From Streptomyces showdoensis (GTDB lineage: Bacteria > Actinomycetota > Actinomycetes > Streptomycetales > Streptomycetaceae), in the NCBI RefSeq assembly GCF_039535475.1, contig NZ_BAAAXG010000026.1:2356001-2420000 (forward strand): a DNA stretch of 64,000 nucleotides, in the 5' to 3' direction. The notes beneath the pieces were generated by a model that searched no databases, was not told the DNA's origin, and saw only the letters and a program-made list of their open reading frames with translations. Positions 9,090 through 19,083 of the stretch are shown here, piece after piece. The stretch's first letter is position 1; each line of letters starts with the position of its first letter. Both the position numbers and the translations under genes were made by a program.

Positions 9090-9209
9090 GGTCGATGTCG
9101 ACGGGGAAGGGTCTTCCTCGCCTTCGCCCTCCGACTCGACGAGCCGGTAGTGCGCCATGCCCGCCGCCGCGTACTCGTGCGGCTTGGTGGCGCGGTCCCG
9201 CGACTTCTC
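9066..9209 (-). pseudogene. Remnant of a Uma2-family (DUF820) endonuclease gene
   Basis: About 48 residues of a typical Streptomyces Uma2-fold C-terminal region remain: RDRATKPHEYAAAGMAHYR, then VESEGEGEEDP. The reading frame then changes by one base, and FPVDIDLSEIDGL continues in another frame, the normal end of this family. The upstream catalytic part is missing; the fragment begins exactly at the stop codon of the flanking gene. Both the truncation and the frameshift mark it as dead. The family itself is a PD-(D/E)XK-like nuclease fold that expanded in actinobacteria and cyanobacteria. Confidence 0.7.
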
Positions 9210-10323
9210 AGTCGGTGTCGTACACCCGCGCGGTCCCCGGCCGGTCGCAGCCGTGGGCCTTCGCCGAGCGGTCCGCGAAGCGCTGGAGGGCGGCGCGCAG
9301 GCCCGGGTGGTCGAGGGCGAGGGGGCTCGTGCCGCGGCCGCCGGTCTCCGCGTACACGTCGTAGGCGACGCGGCGGACCGCGTCGTGGCAGCGGGCCCAC
9401 AGCGCGTAACGGCCGTCCGGGCGGTCGGCGTCCGGGCGGTCGGGCAGGGACTCCAGGCGGTCCCGCAGGCCCTCGTCCAGGGCCGGGCCGTACGAGGCGG
9501 TGAAGGTGTAGAGCGGTGCCCCGCGCAGGCCGCCGAGGACGCAGCCCTCCCGGGGCTTGGGGCCCGCGGCGGTCTCGACGGCCGTACGGACGCCCCAGCG
9601 GGCCGCGGTCCGGGCGTCCAGGATCCCGGCGCAGCCCCCGGAGACCGCGGCGAAGGGCTTGTGGTCCCAGGCGCTCACCGAGGCGCCGACCTCCCGCAGC
9701 GGCCCGCCCTCGGCGACCCGGCACCCCTGCTGCCGGGCGTAGGCGGTGGCCGTCCCGGTCAGCACGGCGCCGAGCCGGGCCCGCTCCTCGGGCCGGCCGA
9801 AGTCGAGGCGGTCGGTCCTGGCCCGCACCTCGGCGACGAGGCCCTCGCCCGGCTTCCCGGCGCAGGCCAGCAGGACCGAGGCCGAGGCGTCGCCCATGTC
9901 GCCGGACACCCGGTCGGGGTCGTAGGCGAAGCCGCCGGTCCAGCCGTGGCCGAGCGGCGCGTCGGTGCGGTCCGCCTCGACGTCCGCCGAACGGCCGCCC
10001 GCCCCGCTCACGGTCACGCGCAGGTCGATCCGGCCGTCCCGGTCCTCGTCGGCCTCGCCCACCCGGCACTGCCACCAGGAGCCGTCGGCACCCCGCCGGA
10101 TCCCGGCCGTCACCTCCGCCCCGCCCACCAGCTCCCGCAGCGGCTCCGCCGCCAGGGTGCCGTCGCAGGCCGAGTCCAGGGCCCCGTCGTGGCGCAGACG
10201 GTCCCAGCCGCCCGACGCCCAGAAGAGGCCGCCCGCGACCAGCACCGCCCCGGCGGTGAGACCCGCCGCGAGCTTCAGCCTCCGGCGCCGGCCCGGGGCC
10301 GGCTTCTCCGTGTTCACTGCCAC
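9208..10323 (-). CDS. Membrane-anchored extracytoplasmic protein, paralogue of next gene
   Basis: Protein of 371 residues, function unknown. A basic N-terminus (GRRRRLK) and one hydrophobic segment (about 18-35) suggest a membrane anchor with the rest outside. The outer part has several Cys residues (for example in DSACDGTL, WWQCRVGE, LACAGKP, GGCAGIL, GCVLGG, WARCHDA, HGCDRPG) that could form disulphides, and two similar halves, each with a GWTGGFAYD- or WGVRT-like core. It starts at GTG 10323, overlapping the stop of the neighbouring gene by 10 nt, so the two genes are co-transcribed and coupled. The neighbour has the same layout. Confidence 0.75.
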   Translation of the reverse strand: MAVNTEKPAPGRRRRLKLAAGLTAGAVLVAGGLFWASGGWDRLRHDGALDSACDGTLAAEPLRELVGGAEVTAGIRRGADGSWWQCRVGEADEDRDGRIDLRVTVSGAGGRSADVEADRTDAPLGHGWTGGFAYDPDRVSGDMGDASASVLLACAGKPGEGLVAEVRARTDRLDFGRPEERARLGAVLTGTATAYARQQGCRVAEGGPLREVGASVSAWDHKPFAAVSGGCAGILDARTAARWGVRTAVETAAGPKPREGCVLGGLRGAPLYTFTASYGPALDEGLRDRLESLPDRPDADRPDGRYALWARCHDAVRRVAYDVYAETGGRGTSPLALDHPGLRAALQRFADRSAKAHGCDRPGTARVYDTD

Positions 10324-11393
10324 ACCGTCCCCAAGGTCCTCGTGTCGCGGCAGTGCGCCGCCTCCAGGTAGCGGCCGAGCAGCGCCTCGGCCCGGTCCGC
10401 GAGGCCGTCCGGCCGCTCGCCCGTCACGCTCACCCGGTGCAGCGCCGGGCCCTCGGCGCAGCGGGCCTCGGCCCAGGCGGCGACCGTGAAGGAGCGCGCG
10501 CCGGCGGCGGGCGGGACGTCCCGGCCCGCGGCGGCGAGCTCGCGCCCGTACTCCGTGCGCACCTCAGGGAGGAGCACGCCCCACCAGCTCGCCGAGGTCA
10601 CGCCGATGCCCTGCCGCCCCTTGAGCGCGCCGGTGGAGCAGCCGCGGGCGCCGGTGTGCGAGGCCCCCCGGTCGAGCTGCCCGGTCGGCTGCCACCCGGG
10701 GCCGAGGCGCGCGGGGCGGAACCAGTCGCAGGCCGCCAGGACGCCCTTGGCGGACTCCTTCCCGGACTCCTCGGACCCGGCCGCCGGGAAGGGCCGCACG
10801 TCCGCCGGGCGGACCGGCGCGCCGCCGCAGCGGTGGGCCGTGCGCAGGTCCTCCGCGACGGCCGCGACCGCCGGGTCGACCGCGTCGCGCGGCCGGTCGT
10901 CCACGGACTCGCCGGACAGCGACCCGTAGACGCGGAAGGCCGTCACCGGTCCCGCGTACCCGGGCAGCCCGCCCGGGCAGGCCACCGTCACCTGGCCGTC
11001 GGCCTGCTCGTGGTCCCCCGCCCAGCGGGGCTCCCGCTCGTACGGGTCGCCGGTGACGTGCTCGACCCGCACGCCCTTCAGGGGCGCCTCCAGGACCGGC
11101 GCCGCCGTCACGTCCAGCCGGCCCCCGTCACCGCCGACCCCGCAGGAGACCAGACCGCGCGGCCCCGGGCCGCTCCGCCCGGTCCACCGCTCGTCCTCGG
11201 GCAGCAGGGCCCGGACCGCCTCGCGGGGCAGCACCCCGCCGCAGGCCCGGGCCAGGACCTCCGCGTTGTGGCTCGCCCGCCGCTCGGCCCTGACCAGCAC
11301 GAAGCCCGCGATCAGGACCCCCGCCAGCAGGACCAGCGCGGCCTGCGGCAGCCACCGGTGGCGCCGGAACCGCGCCCATGCCGAATCGCCCAT
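10314..11393 (-). CDS. Membrane-anchored extracytoplasmic protein, first of tandem pair
   Basis: Protein of 359 residues, function unknown. One N-terminal transmembrane segment (about 15-34) follows a short cytoplasmic head (WARFRRHRW). The external region starts with RACGGVLPREAVRALLP, comparable to DSACDGTLAAEPLRELVG in the downstream protein, and carries similarly spaced Cys residues. The two proteins therefore look like diverged duplicates. Start ATG at 11393. Divergent from the ABC-F gene, with a 109-nt gap between starts. No enzyme motif is visible, and a role in envelope assembly or sensing is only a guess. Confidence 0.75.
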   Translation of the reverse strand: MGDSAWARFRRHRWLPQAALVLLAGVLIAGFVLVRAERRASHNAEVLARACGGVLPREAVRALLPEDERWTGRSGPGPRGLVSCGVGGDGGRLDVTAAPVLEAPLKGVRVEHVTGDPYEREPRWAGDHEQADGQVTVACPGGLPGYAGPVTAFRVYGSLSGESVDDRPRDAVDPAVAAVAEDLRTAHRCGGAPVRPADVRPFPAAGSEESGKESAKGVLAACDWFRPARLGPGWQPTGQLDRGASHTGARGCSTGALKGRQGIGVTSASWWGVLLPEVRTEYGRELAAAGRDVPPAAGARSFTVAAWAEARCAEGPALHRVSVTGERPDGLADRAEALLGRYLEAAHCRDTRTLGTVWQ

Positions 11394-11502
11394 CCCCGGC
11401 CCCCGCCCCCGTGTACGACTGCGAACGAAATCACCGCACGCTATCCCACCCGCCCCGCCCGTCTACCCTGGACGTCGATCGATCCCCCGGTACAGGAGTG
11501 AA

Positions 11503-13308
<1,806 letters not shown>

Positions 13309-13343
13309 AGAACTCGTAGAAGACGCATAACGACGTCATCACG

Positions 13344-13387
13344 GGCCGGTCCTCCCTTGGGCACAAGGGAGGACCGGCCACTTTTGC
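13344..13387 (+). terminator. Rho-independent terminator after the ABC-F gene
   Basis: Perfect 15-bp stem (13344-13358 with 13365-13379), six-base loop, followed by ACTTTT. One of the few hairpins here with a T-run. Confidence 0.85.
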
Positions 13388-13440
13388 GCCATCCCGCGAG
13401 TGGTAGAAAGAAAACCCGCTCACAAAAGGGGGAAGCGCTG

Positions 13441-15246
13441 ATGAGCCAGCCGCCCAGTAACCAGGCGCCGGGAGGCTTCGGCGCTCCGGACCCGAACCTG
13501 CCGCCGGTCCCGCCGATGCCTCCGCAGGCACCGCCGGTCCCGCCGCAGGCCCCGCAGGCCCAGCCGGGGCCGTACGGGTACCCGCAGCAGGCCCCGCAGA
13601 CGCCGCCGGTCCCGCCGCAGCAGCAGCCGGGCCCGTACGGCTATCCCCAGCAGCAGCCGGGGCCCTACGGCCAGCAGCCCGGTCCGTACGGTCAGCAGCC
13701 GGGCCCCTATGGCCAGCAGCCCGGGCCCTACGGTCAGCAGCAGCCCAACCCGTACGGCGGCTACCCGACCGCCCCGATGCAGCAGACCCCGCCCGGCGGG
13801 GGCGGCAAGAACCCCTTCAAGGGCAAGCCCGGCGTCATCGTGGCCGCGGCCGCCGCCGCGTTGCTCGTGGTCGGCGGCGTCAGCTGGTTCGCGCTCAGCG
13901 GCGACGACGGCGACGACCCGGTCGCCAAGCCGAGCAACTCCGCCTCCACCGCCCCGAAGCCGACGGACTCCGTCGACCAGGGCGACGGCAGCGGCGACGG
14001 CCAGAACGGCGAGGAGAGCCTGAACGCCGGCCGCAAGGACGGCGAGGCGAAGATCTCCTGGCTGCTGAAGAACAACGTCGACCTGCCGCGCAACGGCGCC
14101 GACGTGTTCGGCCCGTGGATCGTCGGCGACACCGTCGTCAAGGCCATGTACAAGGGCATCGACGGCTACAGCCTGGCCGACGGCTCCGCGAAGTGGCACC
14201 TCGACGTGCCCTTCGAGCTGTGCGCCGCGCCGCCGGAGCCCTCCGCGAACGGCACCATGGTCTTCGCGTACAACGACAGCGCGGGCGACAGCGCCAAGTG
14301 CACGCAGATGCAGCAGGTCGACCTCAAGACCGGCAAGGCGGGCTGGAAGAAGGCCGTCCCGAAGGCCACCGGCCTCTTCGCCTTCTCCGACAACACCCTC
14401 GCCATCAGCGGCGACACGGTCACCGCGGCCGGCTCCAGCTCCGCGTACGGCTTCTCGCTGACCGACGGCAGGCAGCTGTTCACCTCGCCGACCAGCGGCT
14501 GCAAGCCCTTCGCGTACGCGGGCGGCAGCAAGCTGATCGCCGCCTCCAAGTGCCCCTCCGGCGACGTGAACAAGCAGTCGCAGGCGGTCAGCGAGGTCGA
14601 CCCGGCGACGGGCAAGCCCAAGTGGACCTTCAAGCTGCAGACCGACTGGGAGGTGGACCGGGTCTACTCGGTCGACCCGCTGGTCGTCTCCGCCACCCAG
14701 CGCGAGCAGAAGAAGTGGGCGGTCTTCTCGCTCAAGGCCAACGGCACCGAGCGCTCGCAGATCCAGGGCGGCAAGGACAAGTTCGCCCCCAGCTGCGGCG
14801 GCGCGTTCGTCGTCTTCGGCAAGAACCTCCAGGGCTGCACCGGGGTCGCCGCCGACGCGAACACCTTCTACATGGCGACCGAGACCGCGTACGGCACGCC
14901 GAACGAGGTCATCGCCTTCGACCTGAACACCGGGAAGCCCAAGTGGCGCTCCAAGGCGCCCGGCGAGCAGCAGATGACCCCGCTGCGCATGGAGGGCTCC
15001 GACGTGCTGCTCTACGTCGAGCCGCGCTACGACACGGGCGGCGCGGTCGCGACCATCGCCCCGACGGGCGGTGCGCCGAAGGTGCTGCTGCAGTTCCAGG
15101 CGGCGGTCTCGACGGTCGAGAGCTCCTTCTACAACGCCGGTTACGCGTACGGGAACGGCAGCTTCGTGATCGCCGCGGGCCGGGTCTCCGCCTCCAACGA
15201 CAAGGAGGAGAAGGAGACCAAGACGATGATGGCGTACGGCAAGTGA
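13441..15246 (+). CDS. Membrane-anchored PQQ-like beta-propeller, Pro/Gln-rich N-terminus
   Basis: Protein of 601 residues. Residues 1-120 are disordered, with repeats of PGPYGYPQQ and GQQPGPYGQ. One transmembrane helix (about 137-158) and an acidic Ser/Asp/Gly linker (about 159-200) follow, then an external domain built of PQQ-like WD-type blades (KAGWKKAVPKATG, TGKPKWTFKLQTD, TGKPKWRSKAPGE). The layout is N-in, propeller-out. Cys pairs in the blades may form disulphides. The start has GGGGGAAG upstream. The following gene is a clear tandem paralogue. Function is unknown; propellers of this kind often bind envelope proteins or polymers. Confidence 0.85.
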   Translation: MSQPPSNQAPGGFGAPDPNLPPVPPMPPQAPPVPPQAPQAQPGPYGYPQQAPQTPPVPPQQQPGPYGYPQQQPGPYGQQPGPYGQQPGPYGQQPGPYGQQQPNPYGGYPTAPMQQTPPGGGGKNPFKGKPGVIVAAAAAALLVVGGVSWFALSGDDGDDPVAKPSNSASTAPKPTDSVDQGDGSGDGQNGEESLNAGRKDGEAKISWLLKNNVDLPRNGADVFGPWIVGDTVVKAMYKGIDGYSLADGSAKWHLDVPFELCAAPPEPSANGTMVFAYNDSAGDSAKCTQMQQVDLKTGKAGWKKAVPKATGLFAFSDNTLAISGDTVTAAGSSSAYGFSLTDGRQLFTSPTSGCKPFAYAGGSKLIAASKCPSGDVNKQSQAVSEVDPATGKPKWTFKLQTDWEVDRVYSVDPLVVSATQREQKKWAVFSLKANGTERSQIQGGKDKFAPSCGGAFVVFGKNLQGCTGVAADANTFYMATETAYGTPNEVIAFDLNTGKPKWRSKAPGEQQMTPLRMEGSDVLLYVEPRYDTGGAVATIAPTGGAPKVLLQFQAAVSTVESSFYNAGYAYGNGSFVIAAGRVSASNDKEEKETKTMMAYGK

Positions 15247-15298
15247 CGCCCCGCCCGCCCCGTCCCCGTCCCCTTCCCGACCCCGAGGTACCCACGCC

Positions 15299-17122
15299 AT
15301 GACGCAGCCACCGCCACCACCGAACCAGCCCCCCGGCCCGCCGCCGGGCGGGTTCGGCGCGCCCCAGGACCCGCCGCCGGGCGGGTTCGGCGCGCCGCAG
15401 GACCCGCCGCCGGGCGGATTCGGCGCGCCGACGCCCCCGCCGCAGGCACCGGACCAGCCGCCGTACGGCTACCCGCAGCAGCAGCCGCACCAGCCGTCGC
15501 CGTACGGCTATCCGCAGCAGCCGCCGACGCAGCCCCAGCCGCAGTACGGCTACCCGGCCCAGCAGCCGGGCCAGCCGCAGCAGCCGCCGTACGGCTACCC
15601 GACCCAGCCGCAGTACCCGCAGTACCAGCAGGTGCCCCCGCCGGGCTCCGGCGGCGGCAAGAAGCCGTCGACGCAGCTGCAGATCATCGTCGCCGCGGTG
15701 GTGGCGGTCGCGCTGATCATCGGCGGCGGCCTCTGGTACGCGAACTCCGGCGGGGGTGACGAGGACAAGGACGCCAAGGGCACCTCCGGCTCCACCGCCA
15801 ACGGCGGCGCGGACGGCGGCTCGGGCGGCGGTCTCGGCGGGGGCGGCAAGGAGAAGGTCCCGTCGAACACCTCGGCGAAGCTGACCGTCCAGCTGCCGCA
15901 GCCCAAGGTCGAGGACGTCACCGACGTCTCCGGCTCCTGGCTCACCGACAAGGCCTACGTGAAGACCGGGGTCAACTCGGTCGTCGGCTACGACCGCGAC
16001 AGCGGCACCGTGCTGTGGACGCTGCCGCTGACCGGCCAGGTCTGCGGCGCCTCCTCGCACGTCACCGCGGACGGGAAGACGCCGATCCTCTTCGAGGCGA
16101 CCAAGCGGCTGCCCCCGAAGAACTACCAGCCGTGCACCGAGGTCGGCCTGATCGACCTCAACAGCGGCAAGCTGGTCTGGTCGACCTCCGTCACCGGCGG
16201 CTCCGCGGGCGACAGCAAGGCCCGGTTCAGCGAGGTCACGCTGAGCGGCGCGACCGTCGCGGCCGGCGGCACCGACGGCGGCGCGGCCTTCGACGTCGCC
16301 AACGGCAACCCGCGCTGGAAGCCGCAGGCCAACGACAACAACTGCTACGACATGGGCTACGGCGGCGGCGAGGGCCTGGTCGCGGCCCGCAAGTGCGGTC
16401 CGTACGGCAGCCAGTACGTGCTGATCCAGAACCTCAACCCGGCCACGGGCGCCCCGGTCTCGCAGTTCAAGATGCCCCCGGGCGTCGACTACGCCTCGGT
16501 CGTCTCCACCAAGCCGCTGGTGGTGGCCGCCGACGTCGGCGACACCGCGACCGACGGTTCCGGCATCTCGGACTTCTTCTCCATCGACGAGAAGACCGGC
16601 AAGCTGAAGGCGAAGATCAGCGCGGACTCCGAGCGCTACGCGGCCCGCTGCCGCTCCACCGAGGTGGAGAACTGCAGCAAGGTCGTGGTCGGCAACGGGC
16701 GGCTCTACCTGCCCACCGAGGACCACGAGGGCAGCACCGACGAGTACGGCGACGAGACCAACGAGATCGTCGCGTTCGACCTGGCCACCGGCAAGCCGGT
16801 GCCCGAGAAGGCGGACGCGGGCGACCGCTACACGCTGGTCCCGCTGCGCATGGACGGCGGCAACATCATCGCGTACAAGCAGGCGCCCTACGACAAGGGC
16901 GGGCAGATCGTCTCCATCGACGGCGGCTCCATGAAGGAGACCAAGCTCCTGGAGAACCCGGTGGAGAAGGGCATCAACAGCCCCGAGCGCTCCTTCTCCG
17001 CGGACTACGTGGAGGCCGTGTACGCGGACGGGCGGCTCTTCCTGTCCGAGGTCATGATCGACAAGCAGCGTTCCGCGTCCTCGACCAAGGAGTACCTGGT
17101 CGTGGGGTACAGCACGCACTGA
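15299..17122 (+). CDS. Second membrane-anchored PQQ-like beta-propeller (tandem paralogue)
   Basis: Protein of 607 residues with the same layout as the preceding gene: a Pro/Gly/Gln-rich cytoplasmic tail with three PPPGGFGAP repeats and several PYGYPQQ units (1-118), one membrane helix (about 125-147), a Gly/Asp/Ser-rich linker, then a beta-propeller with blades such as RDSGTVLWTLPLTG, SGKLVWSTSVTGG and NGNPRWKPQANDN. The C-terminus is aromatic (KEYLVVGYSTH). It is only 52 nt downstream of its paralogue with its own GAGG ribosome-binding site, so the pair is probably one operon, ended by a strong hairpin. Confidence 0.85.
   Translation: MTQPPPPPNQPPGPPPGGFGAPQDPPPGGFGAPQDPPPGGFGAPTPPPQAPDQPPYGYPQQQPHQPSPYGYPQQPPTQPQPQYGYPAQQPGQPQQPPYGYPTQPQYPQYQQVPPPGSGGGKKPSTQLQIIVAAVVAVALIIGGGLWYANSGGGDEDKDAKGTSGSTANGGADGGSGGGLGGGGKEKVPSNTSAKLTVQLPQPKVEDVTDVSGSWLTDKAYVKTGVNSVVGYDRDSGTVLWTLPLTGQVCGASSHVTADGKTPILFEATKRLPPKNYQPCTEVGLIDLNSGKLVWSTSVTGGSAGDSKARFSEVTLSGATVAAGGTDGGAAFDVANGNPRWKPQANDNNCYDMGYGGGEGLVAARKCGPYGSQYVLIQNLNPATGAPVSQFKMPPGVDYASVVSTKPLVVAADVGDTATDGSGISDFFSIDEKTGKLKAKISADSERYAARCRSTEVENCSKVVVGNGRLYLPTEDHEGSTDEYGDETNEIVAFDLATGKPVPEKADAGDRYTLVPLRMDGGNIIAYKQAPYDKGGQIVSIDGGSMKETKLLENPVEKGINSPERSFSADYVEAVYADGRLFLSEVMIDKQRSASSTKEYLVVGYSTH
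15338..15430 (+). repeat. 33-bp in-frame tandem repeat (about 2.8 copies)
   Basis: Copies start at 15338, 15371 and 15404 and encode PPPGGFGAPQD units in the disordered tail of the second propeller protein. Near-identical copies suggest recent slippage expansion. Confidence 0.8.
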
Positions 17123-17149
17123 CGTCCTGTCGCGGGTCCTGGACGGACG

Positions 17150-17188
17150 GCCCGGCGCACCGATGCACATCGGTGCGCCGGGCTGTTT
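17150..17188 (+). terminator. Terminator after the propeller pair
   Basis: Perfect 15-bp stem (17150-17164 with 17169-17183), GCAC loop, then TGTTT. Confidence 0.8.
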
Positions 17189-17241
17189 GCATAGGCCCTG
17201 CCTGGCGAAGAATCCGACAGTCCAGGGGGGTTAGGGGAGAG

Positions 17242-17931
17242 ATGGGGGCCAGATCGATGGGCGTTCGGCTCGTGGTGGTCGACGACCACCGACTGCACGC
17301 GGAGGCGCTGGCCTCGGCGCTGAAGCTGCGCGGGCACCGGGTGCTCGCGTCGGCGGCGCCGGTGGCGGGCGCGGCGGAGCTGGTGGTGAGCCGTGCGCCG
17401 GAGGTCTGTCTGCTGGGTACCTCGGCGCCGGCCGAGCCGGGGGCCTTCGACCCGGTCGTACGGATCAAGCGGGAGCGCCCGCAGGTGGCCGTGGTGGTGC
17501 TCGGGCCGGTGCCCTCGCCGCGCGGCATCGCGGCGGCCTTCGCGGCCGGGGCCTCGGGGTACGTCCGGCACGACGAGCGGATCGAGGGCGTCGAGCGGGC
17601 GCTGATGAAGGCCCGCGCGGGGGAGGCGGCGGTGGCGCCGCAGCTGCTCCAGGCCGCCTTCGCGGAGCTGCTCAACCCGGTGGCGCAGCCGGACGACGAG
17701 GGGCAGCGGCTGCTGCGGATGCTGACCCCGCGGGAGGCGGAGGTCCTGGTCCGGGTGGCGGAGGGGGAGGACACCCGGGTGATCGCGGCGGGGATGGCGA
17801 TCGCGCCGAGCACGGCGCGCACGCACGTGCAGCGGGTGCTGATGAAGCTGGGCGTGGGGTCCCGGCTGGAGGCGGCGGCGCTGGCGGCGCGGACGGGGCT
17901 GCTGGACCGGGTGCCGGTGCAGCGGGCGTAG
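17242..17931 (+). CDS. NarL/LuxR-type regulator with degenerate receiver
   Basis: DNA-binding protein of 229 residues with a receiver-like N-terminus (VRLVVVDDHRLHAEAL at about 7-22) and a C-terminal LuxR HTH (LTPREAEVLVRVAEGEDTRV from about 157, then STARTHVQRVLMKLGV). The position of the phospho-acceptor Asp (normally in a DVVLLDL-type strand) reads EVCLLGTS, and the conserved Lys region reads GYVRHD instead of GYLLKD. Normal phosphorylation is therefore unlikely: it is an orphan, atypical regulator. Start ATG 17242 follows GGGGAGA; ATG 17257 is an alternative. No kinase gene is adjacent. Confidence 0.88.
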   Translation: MGARSMGVRLVVVDDHRLHAEALASALKLRGHRVLASAAPVAGAAELVVSRAPEVCLLGTSAPAEPGAFDPVVRIKRERPQVAVVVLGPVPSPRGIAAAFAAGASGYVRHDERIEGVERALMKARAGEAAVAPQLLQAAFAELLNPVAQPDDEGQRLLRMLTPREAEVLVRVAEGEDTRVIAAGMAIAPSTARTHVQRVLMKLGVGSRLEAAALAARTGLLDRVPVQRA

Positions 17932-17969
17932 TCCCGTCCTTCGTGCGGGTGGCCGGTCCTGGATGAGTG

Positions 17970-18018
17970 TTGACCTTCGATGTTTGATTGTGGTTTTTTA
18001 TGGGTGGTTCTGTTTGAT
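17970..18018 (+). promoter_or_regulatory. gal operon promoter region with phased direct repeat
   Basis: An AT-rich island upstream of galT contains TTGACC (17970-17975), a T-run about 17-20 nt downstream that could serve as -10, and TGTTTGAT at 17981-17988 and again at 18011-18018. The repeats are exactly 30 bp apart, about three helical turns, as for a dimeric or looping regulator. Confidence 0.4.
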
Positions 18019-18042
18019 GGAGGCTGTGGGAGGCCGCCCGCC

Positions 18043-19083
18043 GTGAAGAAGACCGTCACCCGCCTCGCCGACGGGCGGGAGCTCCTCTACTTCGACGCCG
18101 ACGAGGGTTCCGTCCGCGACGCCGTCGACCGCCGGCCGCTCGACCCGGTCCGCTCCGCCTCCGAGGTCCGTCACGACCCGCTGCTCGGCGAGGACGTCGC
18201 CATCGCCTCGCACCGGCAGGGCAGGATCTACCACCCGCCCGCCGACAGCTGCCCGCTCTGCCCCTCCACCCCGGACTGGCAGAGCGAGATCCCGGCCCCG
18301 GAGTACGAGGTGGCCGTCTTCGAGAACCGCTTCCCCTCCCTGTCCGGCGCCAACGGCCGCTGCGAGGTCGTCTGCTTCACCTCTGACCACGGGGCCTCCT
18401 TCGCCGGCCTCACGGAGGAGCGGGCCGCCCTGGTGCTCGACGCCTGGACCGACCGCACCGCCGAACTCTCCGCCCGCGCCGGCGTCCAGCAGGTCTACTG
18501 CTTCGAGAACCGGGGCGCCGAGATCGGCGTCACCCTGGCCCACCCGCACGGCCAGATCTACGCGTTCCCGTACGTCGCGCCCCGCACCGCCACCATGCTC
18601 CGCAACGCGGTCGCCCACCGCGCCGCCACCGGGCGCAACCTCTTCGAGGACGTCCTGGAGCGGGAGCGGGCCGGCGAGCGGGTGGTGCTCGCCGGGGAGC
18701 ACTGGACCGCCTTCGTGCCGTACGCCGCGCGCTGGCCCTACGAGGTGCACCTCCACCCGCACCGGCGGGTCGGCGACCTCACCGGGCTCGGCGAGGAGGC
18801 CCGCGCGGAGTTCCCGGGGCTCTATCTGGAACTGCTGCGGCGCTTCGACCGGATCTTCGGTACGGACGAGCCGCCGACGCCCTACATCGCCGCCTGGCAC
18901 CAGGCTCCGGTGGCCGGCGCCGACCGGGAGGAGTTCGCGCTGCACCTGGAGCTTTTCACCGTCCGCCGGGCCTCTGGCAAGCTGAAGTACCTCGCGGGCA
19001 CCGAGTCCGGCATGGGCGCGTTCATGAACGACGTGTCGCCGGAGTCCGCGGCCGACAGACTCCGAGAGGTGGCAAGCAGTTGA
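18043..19083 (+). CDS. galT: Galactose-1-phosphate uridylyltransferase
   Basis: Leloir-pathway enzyme that exchanges UMP between UDP-glucose and galactose-1-phosphate (346 residues). The catalytic HPH motif is in [12 protein letters not shown] (about 166-177), preceded by [10 protein letters not shown] and [11 protein letters not shown] Cys pair in SCPLCPS (about 67-73) corresponds to the zinc site. Start GTG 18043 has GGGAGG 9 nt upstream. It opens the galT-galE-galK operon, in which each stop overlaps the next start by 3-4 nt, so expression is likely translationally coupled. Confidence 0.95.
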   Translation: MKKTVTRLADGRELLYFDADEGSVRDAVDRRPLDPVRSASEVRHDPLLGEDVAIASHRQGRIYHPPADSCPLCPSTPDWQSEIPAPEYEVAVFENRFPSLSGANGRCEVVCFTSDHGASFAGLTEERAALVLDAWTDRTAELSARAGVQQVYCFENRGAEIGVTLAHPHGQIYAFPYVAPRTATMLRNAVAHRAATGRNLFEDVLERERAGERVVLAGEHWTAFVPYAARWPYEVHLHPHRRVGDLTGLGEEARAEFPGLYLELLRRFDRIFGTDEPPTPYIAAWHQAPVAGADREEFALHLELFTVRRASGKLKYLAGTESGMGAFMNDVSPESAADRLREVASS

